Below are positions 34,893 through 43,476 of a stretch of DNA of 64,000 nucleotides, one piece after another. Below the pieces are notes generated by a model. That model saw nothing but the letters and a program-made list of their open reading frames with translations. It was not told where the DNA came from and searched no databases. This DNA comes from Nonomuraea polychroma. Its GTDB lineage: Bacteria; Actinomycetota; Actinomycetes; Streptosporangiales; Streptosporangiaceae. The position numbers and the translations under genes are program-made. The first letter of the stretch is position 1; each line of letters begins with the position of its first letter. Location: assembly GCF_004011505.1 (NCBI RefSeq), contig NZ_SAUN01000001.1:1-64000 (forward strand), given 5' to 3'.

Positions 34893-35866
34893 GAGCGCAC
34901 CCCCGGACCTTCCAGCAACTCTTCCACCTCAGCCGTCGTGGGCATGGCGTCGGCGCAGGCCAGCCGGCCGGCGACGAACGCCCCCGCGGCGTTGGCGAAG
35001 CGGATCGTCCGCTCCAGCGGCCAGCCGCGCAGCAGCCCCAGGCACAGGGCGCCACCGAACGCGTCTCCCGCGCCGATCCCGTTGAGCACGTCCACCTCCA
35101 CTGGCTTGATCAGACAGCTCTCCCCGGAGGTACGCGCGAAAACCCCTTCCGGCCCCATTTTCACGATGGCGATCTGAACCCCGGCGTCCAGCAGCGCCTG
35201 CGCGGCCGCTTCGGGGTCACGGACGCCGACGGCGGTCTCCACCTCCTCCAGGTTGCCGACCGCCACGTTGGCGTGCGGGAGCGCCCGGCCGGCCGCCTCG
35301 CGGGCCGCCGCACGCGACTCCCACAGCGGGGCCCGGTAGTCCAGGTCGAACACCGTCCAGCCCGACGTACGCGCCGACAGGGCAGCGTGGTGGGCCGCGC
35401 GGCTCGGCTCCTTGCTCAGGCCGGTCAGCGAGAACCAGAACAGGCTCGTGGCGCGGATGGCGTCCAGATCCAGGTGGCCGGACGTGATGCGCAGGTCAGG
35501 GGGATGCTCGCCGCGGTAGAAGTAGATCGGGAAGTGGTCGGGCGGGAAGATCTCGCAGAACGTGACGGGCGTCGGCGCCTCCGTGAAGGTGACCACAAAG
35601 CGGTCGTCGACGCCGAAGTCGCGGATCGCCCGCCGCACGTACGCGCCGAAGGGGTCCGCGCCCACGCCGGTGATCACCGCGGGGCGCAGCCCGTGGCGGG
35701 CCGCCGCGACCGCGACGTTGGTGGGGCTGCCCCCGAGGAATTTGCCGAAGGTCTCGACATCGGCCAGCCCGACGCCGGTCTGCAGCGGATAGACGTCGAC
35801 GCCGCAGCGGCCGATCGTGATCAGGTCGTACAACGCACCTCCCGAGGCCGAGCTCGGCTCCGACAC
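34889..35866 (-). CDS. iolC: 5-dehydro-2-deoxygluconokinase IolC
   Basis: PfkB-family kinase of myo-inositol catabolism, phosphorylating 2-deoxy-5-keto-gluconate. The 325 residues include YDLITIGRCGVDVYPLQTG, GKFLGGSPTNVAVAAARHG (substrate site), and the PfkB signature NGIGAGDAFGGAL with catalytic Asp268. Start GTG 35866 lacks a good ribosome site; TTG 35833 just after GGAGGT is possible. It is the first leftward gene, facing the ABC importer across a 219-bp promoter region with two TGTCATGACA palindromes. Confidence 0.93.
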   Translation of the reverse strand: MSEPSSASGGALYDLITIGRCGVDVYPLQTGVGLADVETFGKFLGGSPTNVAVAAARHGLRPAVITGVGADPFGAYVRRAIRDFGVDDRFVVTFTEAPTPVTFCEIFPPDHFPIYFYRGEHPPDLRITSGHLDLDAIRATSLFWFSLTGLSKEPSRAAHHAALSARTSGWTVFDLDYRAPLWESRAAAREAAGRALPHANVAVGNLEEVETAVGVRDPEAAAQALLDAGVQIAIVKMGPEGVFARTSGESCLIKPVEVDVLNGIGAGDAFGGALCLGLLRGWPLERTIRFANAAGAFVAGRLACADAMPTTAEVEELLEGPGVRS

Positions 35867-36085
35867 TATGGCACATTGTCATGACATTCTGATGTCCGTT
35901 ATGTAGCCACGTGGAGCTTCGCTCTTCACATCGTCTAGTGTTCGGTTGTTAGATGGCCACTGTCCGGTCGAAGAGGCAGTATGCGGTGCCCCTCCCGGAA
36001 ATATGATCAGGCCTTTACGTCATATGAATGTCATGACATATTGGCCCATGGCTTACCTCCTAACCTGATCTGTCGGAGGGTTTGC
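35867..36085. promoter_or_regulatory. Divergent promoter region with two TGTCATGACA operators
   Basis: The 219-bp region between iolC and the lipoprotein gene contains the perfect 10-bp palindrome TGTCATGACA twice: 35877-35886, 11 bp before the iolC start, and 36029-36038, inside AATGTCATGACATATT and 48 bp before the lipoprotein start. Such palindromes suit a GntR- or LacI-type dimer. The positions suggest one regulator represses both arms. No candidate regulator is encoded near by in the window. Confidence 0.75.
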
Positions 36086-37465
36086 ATGGCATTGCGTAAA
36101 GTCGCCGCGGTCCTCGCCGCGGCCGGGATCGGATTAACCGCCTGCGGCCAGTCGTCCGGCGGTGGCGGTGACACCATCGAGTTGACCATCGCCCAGAACG
36201 CCATCGCGGGCGGCAAGAACGCCGCCGCGGCGGACTTCGTGGCCAACTGGGTGATCCCCCAGTTCGAGGCGGCCCAAAAGGCGAAGGGCAAGGACGTCAA
36301 GGTCAAGTTCGTCCCCAGCGGCGTCGACGACGAGCAGTACAAGACCAAGCTCTCCCTGGACCTCAAGTCGGGCAAGGGCGCGGACGTGATCGACATTGAC
36401 GGCATCTGGGCCGGCGAGTTCGCCGAGGCCGGTTACATCAAGCCGCTGGCGGACCTGGTGGGCGCCGAGGCCGACAGTTGGGACGGCTGGGCGCAGATCC
36501 CCGAGTCCGTACAGGGATTGGCCACCTACAACGGCAAGAAGTACGCGTTGCCGATCGGCACCGACGGCCGGGTGCTCTACTTCAACAAGACGCTCTTCCA
36601 GAAGGCCGGGCTGCCGGCCGACTGGCAGCCGAAGAGCTGGCAGGAGATCCTCGACGCCGGCACCAAGCTGAAGTCCGCGGGCGTGCCGGTGCCGATCCAG
36701 GTCAACGCCGGGACGGCGATGGGCGAGGCCACCTCGATGCAGGGCGTGCTGCCGCTGCTCGCGGGCGCGGGCGGCGAGGTGCAGAAGGACGGCAAGTGGA
36801 CGGGCGCGTCCCAGCCGCTCAAGGACGCGCTCGGCTTCTACCAGAAGATCTACGGCGGCGGCCTCGGCGACCCCAAGCTGCAGCAGGAGGCCAAGGGCCG
36901 CGACAAGTCGTTCCAGCAGTTCGCCGCGGGCAAGATCGGCATCCTGATGGAAGGCGACTACTTCTGGCGCGGCGTCATCAACCCCAAGGACGGCGTGGCC
37001 CCGATGGCCGATCGCGACCAGACCGTCGGCTACGCGCTCATCCCCGCCATTGAGCCCGGCAAGGGCATCCGCGGCCAGGATTTCGTCAGCATGTCCGGCG
37101 GCGCGCTGCGCACGATCAACCCCAACAGCAAGCATCCGAAGGAAGCGTTCGAGCTGCTGACCTTCACGCTGTCGCCGGAGGCGCTGAAGGAGGAGACGAA
37201 GGACGGCAACGTGCGCATCACGCCGCGCACGGACGTCAACAAGGAGATCCTCGCCGGTGAGCCGCTGCTGACCTACATCTCGGACAAGGTGCTGCCGCTG
37301 ACGGCCTTCCGGCCGCCGGTCGCGGTCTATCCGCAGGTGTCGGTGGCGCTGCAGGAGGCCACCGCCGCGGTCGTCGGCGGCACCGCGCCGGACCAGGCGG
37401 CGACCGCGTACCAGAAGAAGCTCGAAGGACTCGTCGGTGGCGCAGGCAACATCATCGCCCCCTGA
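36086..37465 (+). CDS. ABC sugar importer, substrate-binding lipoprotein
   Basis: Extracellular solute-binding protein (family 1, MalE/UgpB type), 459 residues. The lipoprotein signal MALRKVAAVLAAAGIGLTAC ends in lipobox LTAC with Cys20. Then come DVIDIDGIWAGEFAEAGYIKPL, YALPIGTDGRVLYFNKTLFQKAG and GKIGILMEGDYFWRG, typical of this family. Start ATG 36086 follows CGGAGGG. Its end overlaps the first permease gene by 29 bp. The ligand is unknown; context points to an inositol- or mannose-containing solute. Confidence 0.92.
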   Translation: MALRKVAAVLAAAGIGLTACGQSSGGGGDTIELTIAQNAIAGGKNAAAADFVANWVIPQFEAAQKAKGKDVKVKFVPSGVDDEQYKTKLSLDLKSGKGADVIDIDGIWAGEFAEAGYIKPLADLVGAEADSWDGWAQIPESVQGLATYNGKKYALPIGTDGRVLYFNKTLFQKAGLPADWQPKSWQEILDAGTKLKSAGVPVPIQVNAGTAMGEATSMQGVLPLLAGAGGEVQKDGKWTGASQPLKDALGFYQKIYGGGLGDPKLQQEAKGRDKSFQQFAAGKIGILMEGDYFWRGVINPKDGVAPMADRDQTVGYALIPAIEPGKGIRGQDFVSMSGGALRTINPNSKHPKEAFELLTFTLSPEALKEETKDGNVRITPRTDVNKEILAGEPLLTYISDKVLPLTAFRPPVAVYPQVSVALQEATAAVVGGTAPDQAATAYQKKLEGLVGGAGNIIAP

Positions 37466-38372
37466 CATCATCGACGAGCAGGCCCCCGCCCGCCGCTCCT
37501 ACAACTCGGACGCGGCGGGCCTGGGCCGGCTGCGGGCCGGGATGTTCGTGGCCCCCGCGCTGCTGCTCATCGCGGCCTTCCTCGTGTTCCCCGCGCTCTG
37601 GGTGCTCTACCTGGGGCTGACCAACTACCGGCTGACCGGGATCGCCGCGGCCGAGCCGCAGTTCGTGGGGCCGGCCAACTTCCTCGACGCGGTCTCCAAC
37701 CCGGTCTTCTGGGACTCCACGTGGCTGACGGTGCAGTTCGTGCTGGGCTCGGCCGTCATCGGGCAGGTAGGGCTCGGTTTCACCATCGCCTGGCTGCTGC
37801 GTGACCGGCGAGGTCCGCTGAAGCGGCTGGTCGAGGGCCTGGTCATCCTGGCCTGGATCCTGCCGAGCGCGGTGGTGTCGTTCCTGTGGGTGGCGCTGCT
37901 CGACCGCGACGGCGGCACGCTCAACGCGCTGCTCGGCCTGCCCGGCTTCGCCTGGCTGCTCGACCACCCGATGTTGTCGATCATCATCTTCAACACATGG
38001 CGCGGCACCGCCTTCTCGATGATGTTGTACGGCGCCGCGCTCGGCAACGTGCCGCCCTCGCACCTGGAGAGCGCCCGCCTGGCCGGGGCCTCCGGCTGGC
38101 AGCAGCTCAGGGACGTGGTGTTCCCGCACATCAGAGGCCACATCCTGACGAACCTGCTGCTGATCAGCCTGTGGACGTTCAACGACTTCACGCCCTTCCT
38201 GATCACGGCGGGCGGGCCGGACGGGCGGTCGGAGATCCTGGCGGTGCACGTGTACAAGGTCGCGCTCCAGAGCGGCGAGCTGGGTTACGGGGCGGCGGTC
38301 TCCACGGTCATCCTGCTGATCAACCTGGTGGTGGCGGTGTTCTACCTGCGGTTGCTGCGGAGCAAGAAATGA
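37437..38372 (+). CDS. ABC sugar importer permease 1 (MalF/UgpA type)
   Basis: Inner-membrane permease of 311 residues with six membrane segments (APALLLIAAFLVFPALWVLYLG and others). The ATPase-contact EAA loop reads ESARLAGASGWQQLRDVVFPHIRG. Start GTG 37437 lies inside the end of the lipoprotein gene, with GAAGGA just upstream. It overlaps the second permease by 4 bp (ATGA), so the importer is one coupled operon. Confidence 0.93.
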   Translation: MAQATSSPPDIIDEQAPARRSYNSDAAGLGRLRAGMFVAPALLLIAAFLVFPALWVLYLGLTNYRLTGIAAAEPQFVGPANFLDAVSNPVFWDSTWLTVQFVLGSAVIGQVGLGFTIAWLLRDRRGPLKRLVEGLVILAWILPSAVVSFLWVALLDRDGGTLNALLGLPGFAWLLDHPMLSIIIFNTWRGTAFSMMLYGAALGNVPPSHLESARLAGASGWQQLRDVVFPHIRGHILTNLLLISLWTFNDFTPFLITAGGPDGRSEILAVHVYKVALQSGELGYGAAVSTVILLINLVVAVFYLRLLRSKK

Positions 38373-39190
38373 CGGCGCGGTTCGTGGCCGGCCGGATCGG
38401 CTTCTACACGCTGATCGCGGTGCTCCTGGCGTTCTTCACGATCCCGTTGCTCTGGCTGGCGACCGCGCCGTTCACCTCCGACCCGACATATGAGGTGGCG
38501 GTGCCCGACTTCACCTGGGAGAACTTCCAGGCGGTCGTGGAGCATCCGTACGCGCTGCCGTCCCTGTACAACTCGCTGGTGTTGTCGGTCGGCACGGCGG
38601 TGCTGGTGGTGGCGATGGCGGCGCTGGCGGCGTACGCGCTGAGCCGGGTGCGCATGCCGGGGCGCGACGCGCTGCTGTACGCGTTGTTGCTGCTGTCGTC
38701 GATCATCACGGGGACGGCGGCCATGGTGCCACTGTTCCAGCTGGCGGTGGAGCTCAACCTCATCGACTCGCAGCTCGGCCTGATCCTCATCCTGACGGGC
38801 GGGCTGCTGCCGGCGGCGATCTTCATGCTGAAGGACTTCATGGACTCGACGCCGAAGTCCTATGAGGAGTCGGCGCGGGTGTTCGGGGCGTCGCCGCTGC
38901 AGATCGTGCGGCACGTGGTGGTGCCGCTGGTACGGCCGGGGCTGGCGACCATCGCGGTCTGGGCCGTGGCCAACGTGTGGGGAAATTTCCTGATGCCCTA
39001 CCTGTTGCTGAGCGACGTCGAGAAGCAGCCGGCGGCCGTGATCACGTACACGCTCTACACCGAGGGCGGCCAGGCCAACCTGCGGATGTTGTCCACGTTC
39101 GGGCTGCTGTACTCGGTCCCCGTGGTGCTCATGTACCTGTTCGTCAGCAAGAAATACGGCTTCCGCTTCCATGGAGGGATCAAGCGTTAA
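38369..39190 (+). CDS. ABC sugar importer permease 2 (MalG/UgpE type)
   Basis: Second permease, 273 residues and six membrane segments (FYTLIAVLLAFFTIPLLWLATA, LVLSVGTAVLVVAMAALAAYAL, and others). The EAA loop reads EESARVFGASPLQIVRHVVVPLVRPG. The C-terminus KKYGFRFHGGIKR matches this group, in which FxxGxxxG is usual. The ATPase gene starts directly after its stop codon. Confidence 0.93.
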   Translation: MTARFVAGRIGFYTLIAVLLAFFTIPLLWLATAPFTSDPTYEVAVPDFTWENFQAVVEHPYALPSLYNSLVLSVGTAVLVVAMAALAAYALSRVRMPGRDALLYALLLLSSIITGTAAMVPLFQLAVELNLIDSQLGLILILTGGLLPAAIFMLKDFMDSTPKSYEESARVFGASPLQIVRHVVVPLVRPGLATIAVWAVANVWGNFLMPYLLLSDVEKQPAAVITYTLYTEGGQANLRMLSTFGLLYSVPVVLMYLFVSKKYGFRFHGGIKR

Positions 39191-40255
39191 ATGGCCGCCA
39201 TCGAACTACGCGGGCTGACCAAGGTCTATCCCGGCGGAGTGAAAGCCCTCGACGCGCTCGACCTCGCCATCCCGGACGGCGAGTTCTTCGCCCTGCTCGG
39301 CCCCTCCGGCTGCGGCAAGACCACGTTGCTGCGCACGATCGCCGGGCTGGAGACCGCCACCGGCGGCTCGGTGGTCATCGGCGAGCGTGACGTGACCGGC
39401 GTGCAGCCGGGCGGCCGGGACGTCGCGATGGTCTTCCAGGACTACGCCTTGTTCCCGCACATGGACGTCACGGACAACATCGCCTACCCACTGCGCATCA
39501 AGAAGGTCGCCAAGGCGGCGCGCCGCGACAAGGCCGTCGAGGTGGCGGCGCGGCTCGGCCTCGAACAGCTCATGGACCGGCGTCCCGGCCAGCTGTCCGG
39601 CGGGCAGCAGCAGCGGGTCGCGCTGGCGCGCGTGATGGCCACGCAGGCGCAGGCGTTCCTCTTCGACGAGCCGCTGTCCAACCTGGACGCCAGGCTGCGG
39701 CTGGAGGCGCGGACGTTCCTCAAGAAACTCCAGCGGGAGCTGGGCGTCACCACCGTTTTCGTCACCCACGACCAGGCCGAGGCGCTGGCCATGGCCGATC
39801 GGATGGCGGTGATGGAGTCCGGGCACATCCGGCAGATCGGCACGCCGGCCGAGGTGTTCCAGCGGCCCGCCAACACGTTCGTGGCCGGGTTCATCGGCTC
39901 CACGCCGATGAACCTGCTGAACGGCGCCGTGAGAGGTGACACGCTGGACGTGGCAGGGTGCAAGGTGGCGGTACCGGTCTCGGCCGAGGGACGGCTGAGC
40001 GACGGGGAGAAGATTGTGTACGGCGTGCGACCCGAGTACATGTCCTACTCGGCCGAACCGGCGGAGGGGGCGCTCGGCGGGAAGGTGGCCATCGTGGAGA
40101 ACCTCGGCGCCTCCCACCTGGTGACCCTCGACGTCGCCGACGTGATCGTGCAGGCCGTCGTGCCCGAGGGCAGCGAGCCGGCGCTGGGCGACGACGGCTA
40201 CGCCGTTCCCCGGCGGGACCGGGCGCTCGTCTACCGGGACGGAGAGCTCGTATGA
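39191..40255 (+). CDS. ABC sugar importer ATPase (MsmK/UgpC type)
   Basis: ATP-binding subunit of 354 residues: Walker [11 protein letters not shown]-loop VFQDYALFPHM, signature [14 protein letters not shown], Walker B FLFDEPLSNLD, H-loop VTHDQAEAL, and the MalK-type C-terminal OB domain (FIGSTPMNLLNGAV, YGVRPEYMSY). Many actinomycete sugar importers share one distant MsiK, so having a dedicated ATPase in the operon is noteworthy and suggests independence. Confidence 0.94.
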   Translation: MAAIELRGLTKVYPGGVKALDALDLAIPDGEFFALLGPSGCGKTTLLRTIAGLETATGGSVVIGERDVTGVQPGGRDVAMVFQDYALFPHMDVTDNIAYPLRIKKVAKAARRDKAVEVAARLGLEQLMDRRPGQLSGGQQQRVALARVMATQAQAFLFDEPLSNLDARLRLEARTFLKKLQRELGVTTVFVTHDQAEALAMADRMAVMESGHIRQIGTPAEVFQRPANTFVAGFIGSTPMNLLNGAVRGDTLDVAGCKVAVPVSAEGRLSDGEKIVYGVRPEYMSYSAEPAEGALGGKVAIVENLGASHLVTLDVADVIVQAVVPEGSEPALGDDGYAVPRRDRALVYRDGELV

Positions 40256-40271
40256 CCATAGGTGCGAAGCG

Positions 40272-40317
40272 GACTGCCGCTATGGTCTTGACCGGGCACC
40301 ACAGTGGAGCGGCAGTC
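40272..40317 (+). promoter_or_regulatory. Inverted repeat between ATPase and PHP genes
   Basis: GACTGCCGCT (40272-40281) pairs perfectly with AGCGGCAGTC (40308-40317) over a 26-nt loop, directly before the PHP gene (start 40320). The stem would mask the ribosome site of that gene (TGGAGCGG is inside it). It may tune translation of the downstream catabolic genes against the importer. Confidence 0.4.
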
Positions 40318-40319
40318 TG

Positions 40320-41516
40320 ATGGGCGGTTTTTCTGTTGGGCGGGGCCATTGGAGCCTGGACGATCGGCTGGAGCGGACGCTGCGGGAGGTGCCGTTCGAG
40401 GTGCCCGCGGGGACCGCGGCGGTGACGGTGCGGCTGTCCTACGACCGGTCGCAGGGCGTGATCGACCTCGGATGCGGCTCGCCTGGCGGGTTCCGCGGCT
40501 GGTCGGGCGGGGCGCGTGACGAGTACACGATCACCGCCGACTGGGCGACGCCCGGTTACCTGCCCGGTGCCGTGGAGGCCGGGACCTGGCACGTGTGGTT
40601 GCGGCTGCACCGGATCCCGCTCCATGGGCTCGACTACACGCTGGAGATCACCTCCGGCGCCGTGGCCCCGGCGGAGCCGGTCGTCGAGGAGCCGCCGCAC
40701 GGAGAGCGGCCGCCGCGTCGGGATATTCCGGATATCGAGGGCATGCGGTGGTTCGCCGGGGACTTCCACGCCCACACCCTGCACAGCGACGGCAACCTGA
40801 CCATCGCCGAGCTGGCCGAGCTGGCCCACGGCCGAGGGCTCGACTTCCTGGCCGTCACCGACCACAACACCGTCAGCCACCACCCCTGGCTCGCCAAGAT
40901 CGACCGGGAGATCACGCTCATCCCGGGCCAGGAGGTCACCACCGACCGCGGCCACGCGAACGTGTTCGGCGACGTCGGCTGGGTGGACTTCCGGCAGCCC
41001 GCCGACGCCTGGGTCGAGCATGCCGAGCGCGCGGGCGGCCTGATCTCCGTCAATCACCCGCTCGGCGGCGACTGCGCCTGGCTGCTGCCGATCAGCTGGC
41101 GGCCCCGGCTCGCCGAGGTGTGGAGCTCGGGCTGGTGGGACCGGCGCTGGGGCGCGCCGCTGGCCTGGGCGGACGCCTGGCGCGACGACGTGATCGCGAT
41201 CGGCGGCAGCGACTTCCACCGCCACGGCTCCGACGGCCTGCCGGGCGCGCCCACGACCTGGGTGCTGGCCGAGGACACGAGCACGGTGCTGGACGGCGTA
41301 CGGGCCGGACGCACCGCCGTCTCGGCGGGTCCCGACGCGCCGCTGCTGCTCAGGCTGGGCGACGAGCTGCTGGCGCTGGACGCGAGCGGCCTGGTCCTGG
41401 TGCGTCCGGACGGCGCCAGGCAGCTGATCCGCGACGATCGGGCGCTGGTCCCCGCAGGTGTAGGGCGGCACCGGTTGGAAACCCACGAGAACGAGGTGAT
41501 GGCGCTGTGCGAGTGA
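40320..41516 (+). CDS. CehA/McbA-type PHP-domain metallohydrolase
   Basis: A 398-residue intracellular hydrolase. Residues 1-115 form a beta-rich leading domain (FEVPAGTAAVTVRLSYDR, GTWHVWLRLHRIPLHG). The PHP domain starts at FAGDFHAHTLHSDG with His150, His152, His155 and Asp157, followed by VTDHN, PGQEVTTDRGHANVFG, NHPLGG and GGSDFHRHG. This set matches the CehA/McbA group of phosphoesterases and amidohydrolases. In this operon a phosphodiester-cleaving role on an imported glycerophospho-type compound is possible but unproved. It ends in an overlap with the isomerase gene. Confidence 0.86.
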   Translation: MGGFSVGRGHWSLDDRLERTLREVPFEVPAGTAAVTVRLSYDRSQGVIDLGCGSPGGFRGWSGGARDEYTITADWATPGYLPGAVEAGTWHVWLRLHRIPLHGLDYTLEITSGAVAPAEPVVEEPPHGERPPRRDIPDIEGMRWFAGDFHAHTLHSDGNLTIAELAELAHGRGLDFLAVTDHNTVSHHPWLAKIDREITLIPGQEVTTDRGHANVFGDVGWVDFRQPADAWVEHAERAGGLISVNHPLGGDCAWLLPISWRPRLAEVWSSGWWDRRWGAPLAWADAWRDDVIAIGGSDFHRHGSDGLPGAPTTWVLAEDTSTVLDGVRAGRTAVSAGPDAPLLLRLGDELLALDASGLVLVRPDGARQLIRDDRALVPAGVGRHRLETHENEVMALCE

Positions 41517-42406
41517 CAAAGGTCGCCAATGCTCCCGTGAGCTTCGGAGTGTTCGAGCTGTCCGACGCGCCGCCGCCGCTCAGCCCCGACGAGATGGTGC
41601 GCGCGTTGTCCGATGCCGGGTACGAGGGCATCGACTCCGGGCCGATCGGTTACTTGGGCACCGGCTCGGAGCTGACCGATCGGCTGGCCGGGAGCGGATT
41701 GTTGCTCGCGGGCGGCTGGGTGGACCTGCGCTACGGCGACGCCGAGGCGTACGCGCGGGGCCTGCCCGCGCTGGAGGCCGCGCTGGACGTCTTCGCCGCC
41801 GCGCCGCCGGCGCCCGAGGGGCTGGGGCCGCGGCCCACGCTGGCCTGCTCGGGCACGCCGGAGCGGTTCGCCCGCCCCGGCGGGAGCGTTCCAGGGTTGC
41901 CGCCGTCCGAGTGGCCCGCCTACGCCGCCCGCGTGCAGGAGGCCGCGAACCGCTGCCGCGACCGCGGTTTCGAGCCCGCCTTCCATCACCACCTCGGCAC
42001 GTACGTGGAGACTCCCGAGGACGTCGAGCGGCTCTTGGAGCTGACCGACGTGCAGCTCTGCCTCGACACCGGGCACCTGCTGCTCGCCGGGGGAGACCCG
42101 GTGGCGGCGCTGCGCGCGTGGGCCGGCCGCGTGGGGCACGTGCACATCAAGGACGGCGACACCAAGATCCTTGCCCAGGCCCTGTCCGACGGGGCCGACC
42201 TGCGCGAGCTCATGGGCCGCGGCGGGTTCGCCCCGCTCGGCGAGGGCGAGCTGGACCTGCCTGCCGTGGTGCGCACGCTCGACGAGATCGGCTACGCGGG
42301 GTGGATCGTCATCGAGCAGGACACGCTGCCCGGCCGCCGCACCGTCGACAGCAACATCGCCGACCAGGCCGCCAACCGCCGCAAGCTGGAGGAGCTGGGA
42401 CTGTGA
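41507..42406 (+). CDS. Sugar isomerase/epimerase-like TIM-barrel protein (IolE-like)
   Basis: AP-endonuclease-2-type TIM barrel of 299 residues (MRVTKVANAPVSFGVFEL, GTG 41507; GTG 41513 also possible). Metal-site text includes GFEPAFHHHLGTYVETPEDVERLL, LCLDTGHLLLAGGD, VGHVHIKDGD and WIVIEQDTLPGR. The APVSFGVFEL opening and HHHxGTYVET segment resemble inosose dehydratase IolE, the enzyme missing from the leftward iol operon, so it may fill that step. An alternative is an epimerase or lyase acting on an oxidised sugar with the next gene's dehydrogenase. It is coupled to both neighbours. Confidence 0.85.
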   Translation: MRVTKVANAPVSFGVFELSDAPPPLSPDEMVRALSDAGYEGIDSGPIGYLGTGSELTDRLAGSGLLLAGGWVDLRYGDAEAYARGLPALEAALDVFAAAPPAPEGLGPRPTLACSGTPERFARPGGSVPGLPPSEWPAYAARVQEAANRCRDRGFEPAFHHHLGTYVETPEDVERLLELTDVQLCLDTGHLLLAGGDPVAALRAWAGRVGHVHIKDGDTKILAQALSDGADLRELMGRGGFAPLGEGELDLPAVVRTLDEIGYAGWIVIEQDTLPGRRTVDSNIADQAANRRKLEELGL

Positions 42407-43476
42407 GAATCGCTCTGCTCGGGTGCGGCGCGGTGACGCAGGCGGTGTACGTGCCGCTGCTGTCCAGGCGCCGCGACCTGTTCGAAGTGACGGCCGTCTG
42501 CGACCTGTCGCCTACGCTCGCCGCCGCCGTCGGGGACCGGCTCGGCGCCGCCCGCCGGTACACGACGCTGGAGGACATGCTCGCCGCCGGCGGCTTCGAC
42601 GCCGTGCTCGTGCTGGCCTCCGGGTCCCACGGCGAGGCGGTGCGCCGGTCACTGGCCGCCGGTCACGCCGTGTTCTGCGAGAAGCCGCTGGCGCTGACCA
42701 GGGCCGAGGTGGCGGCGCTGCCCGAGGGGCGGTTGATGGTCGGCTACATGAAGCAGTACGACCCCGCGGTGCGCCGCGCGGAGGAGCTCCTGGCCGAGCT
42801 GGGCGGGCCCGGCGTGATCCGGGCGGTCGAGGTGACGGTGCTGCATCCGAGCGGGGAGTCGCAGCTGGCGTTCGCGAACCTGACGCAGGCGCGTGACGTG
42901 GACGCCGGGCTGCTGGCCTCGCTGCGGGCCGCCGAGAGCACGCTCGTGTCGCAGGCGGTGGGGGACTCGCCGGCGGTGCAGAGTCTGTACGGGGTGGCAC
43001 TCGGCTCGATATGTCACGACTTGTCGCTCTTGAGGCGCTTTACCGGGTCGCCGCATGAGATCTCGTACGTCGAGGCCTGGGGCCCCGCGCCCGGCTCCAT
43101 CGAGATCTCCGGCCCCTTGCCGGTCCAGGGCAGGTTCTCCATCCGCTGGCACTACCTGGAGGATTACCCGGCCTACCGCGAGACCGTGGCCATCCACCAC
43201 GACCTGGGCACGCTGGAGCTGGTCTTCCCCACGCCCTACCTGATGAACGCGCCGACGACGCTCACCGTGGTGTCCGGCGGCGAGAGCCGGACCGAATGGC
43301 GGGACGTGACCGAGGCGTTCGAGGTGCAGCTGGCCGCCTTCCATGCTTTCGTGAACGATGGCAAGCCGCCGCTCACCGACGTAGGCGGCGCTCTGGAGGA
43401 CATCGTGACGGCCCAGCGGATCGCCGCCCGCTACGCCGTACAACATGATCTGCCCGTGGGAGGGGAGGCCGCGTGA
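42403..43476 (+). CDS. Gfo/Idh/MocA-family oxidoreductase
   Basis: NAD(P)-dependent dehydrogenase of 357 residues (GTG 42403, MRIALLGCGAVTQAVYVPLLSRRRDLFEV). The dinucleotide fold GCGAVTQ, the EKPLALT motif after HAVFC, and the SICHDLSLLRRF segment with the expected His/Asp pair are all present. The C-terminal domain is alpha/beta. It could be the inositol 2-dehydrogenase (IolG role) of the cluster or oxidise a glycoside sugar. Sequence alone does not fix the substrate. It overlaps the genes on both sides by 4 bp. Confidence 0.88.
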   Translation: MRIALLGCGAVTQAVYVPLLSRRRDLFEVTAVCDLSPTLAAAVGDRLGAARRYTTLEDMLAAGGFDAVLVLASGSHGEAVRRSLAAGHAVFCEKPLALTRAEVAALPEGRLMVGYMKQYDPAVRRAEELLAELGGPGVIRAVEVTVLHPSGESQLAFANLTQARDVDAGLLASLRAAESTLVSQAVGDSPAVQSLYGVALGSICHDLSLLRRFTGSPHEISYVEAWGPAPGSIEISGPLPVQGRFSIRWHYLEDYPAYRETVAIHHDLGTLELVFPTPYLMNAPTTLTVVSGGESRTEWRDVTEAFEVQLAAFHAFVNDGKPPLTDVGGALEDIVTAQRIAARYAVQHDLPVGGEAA

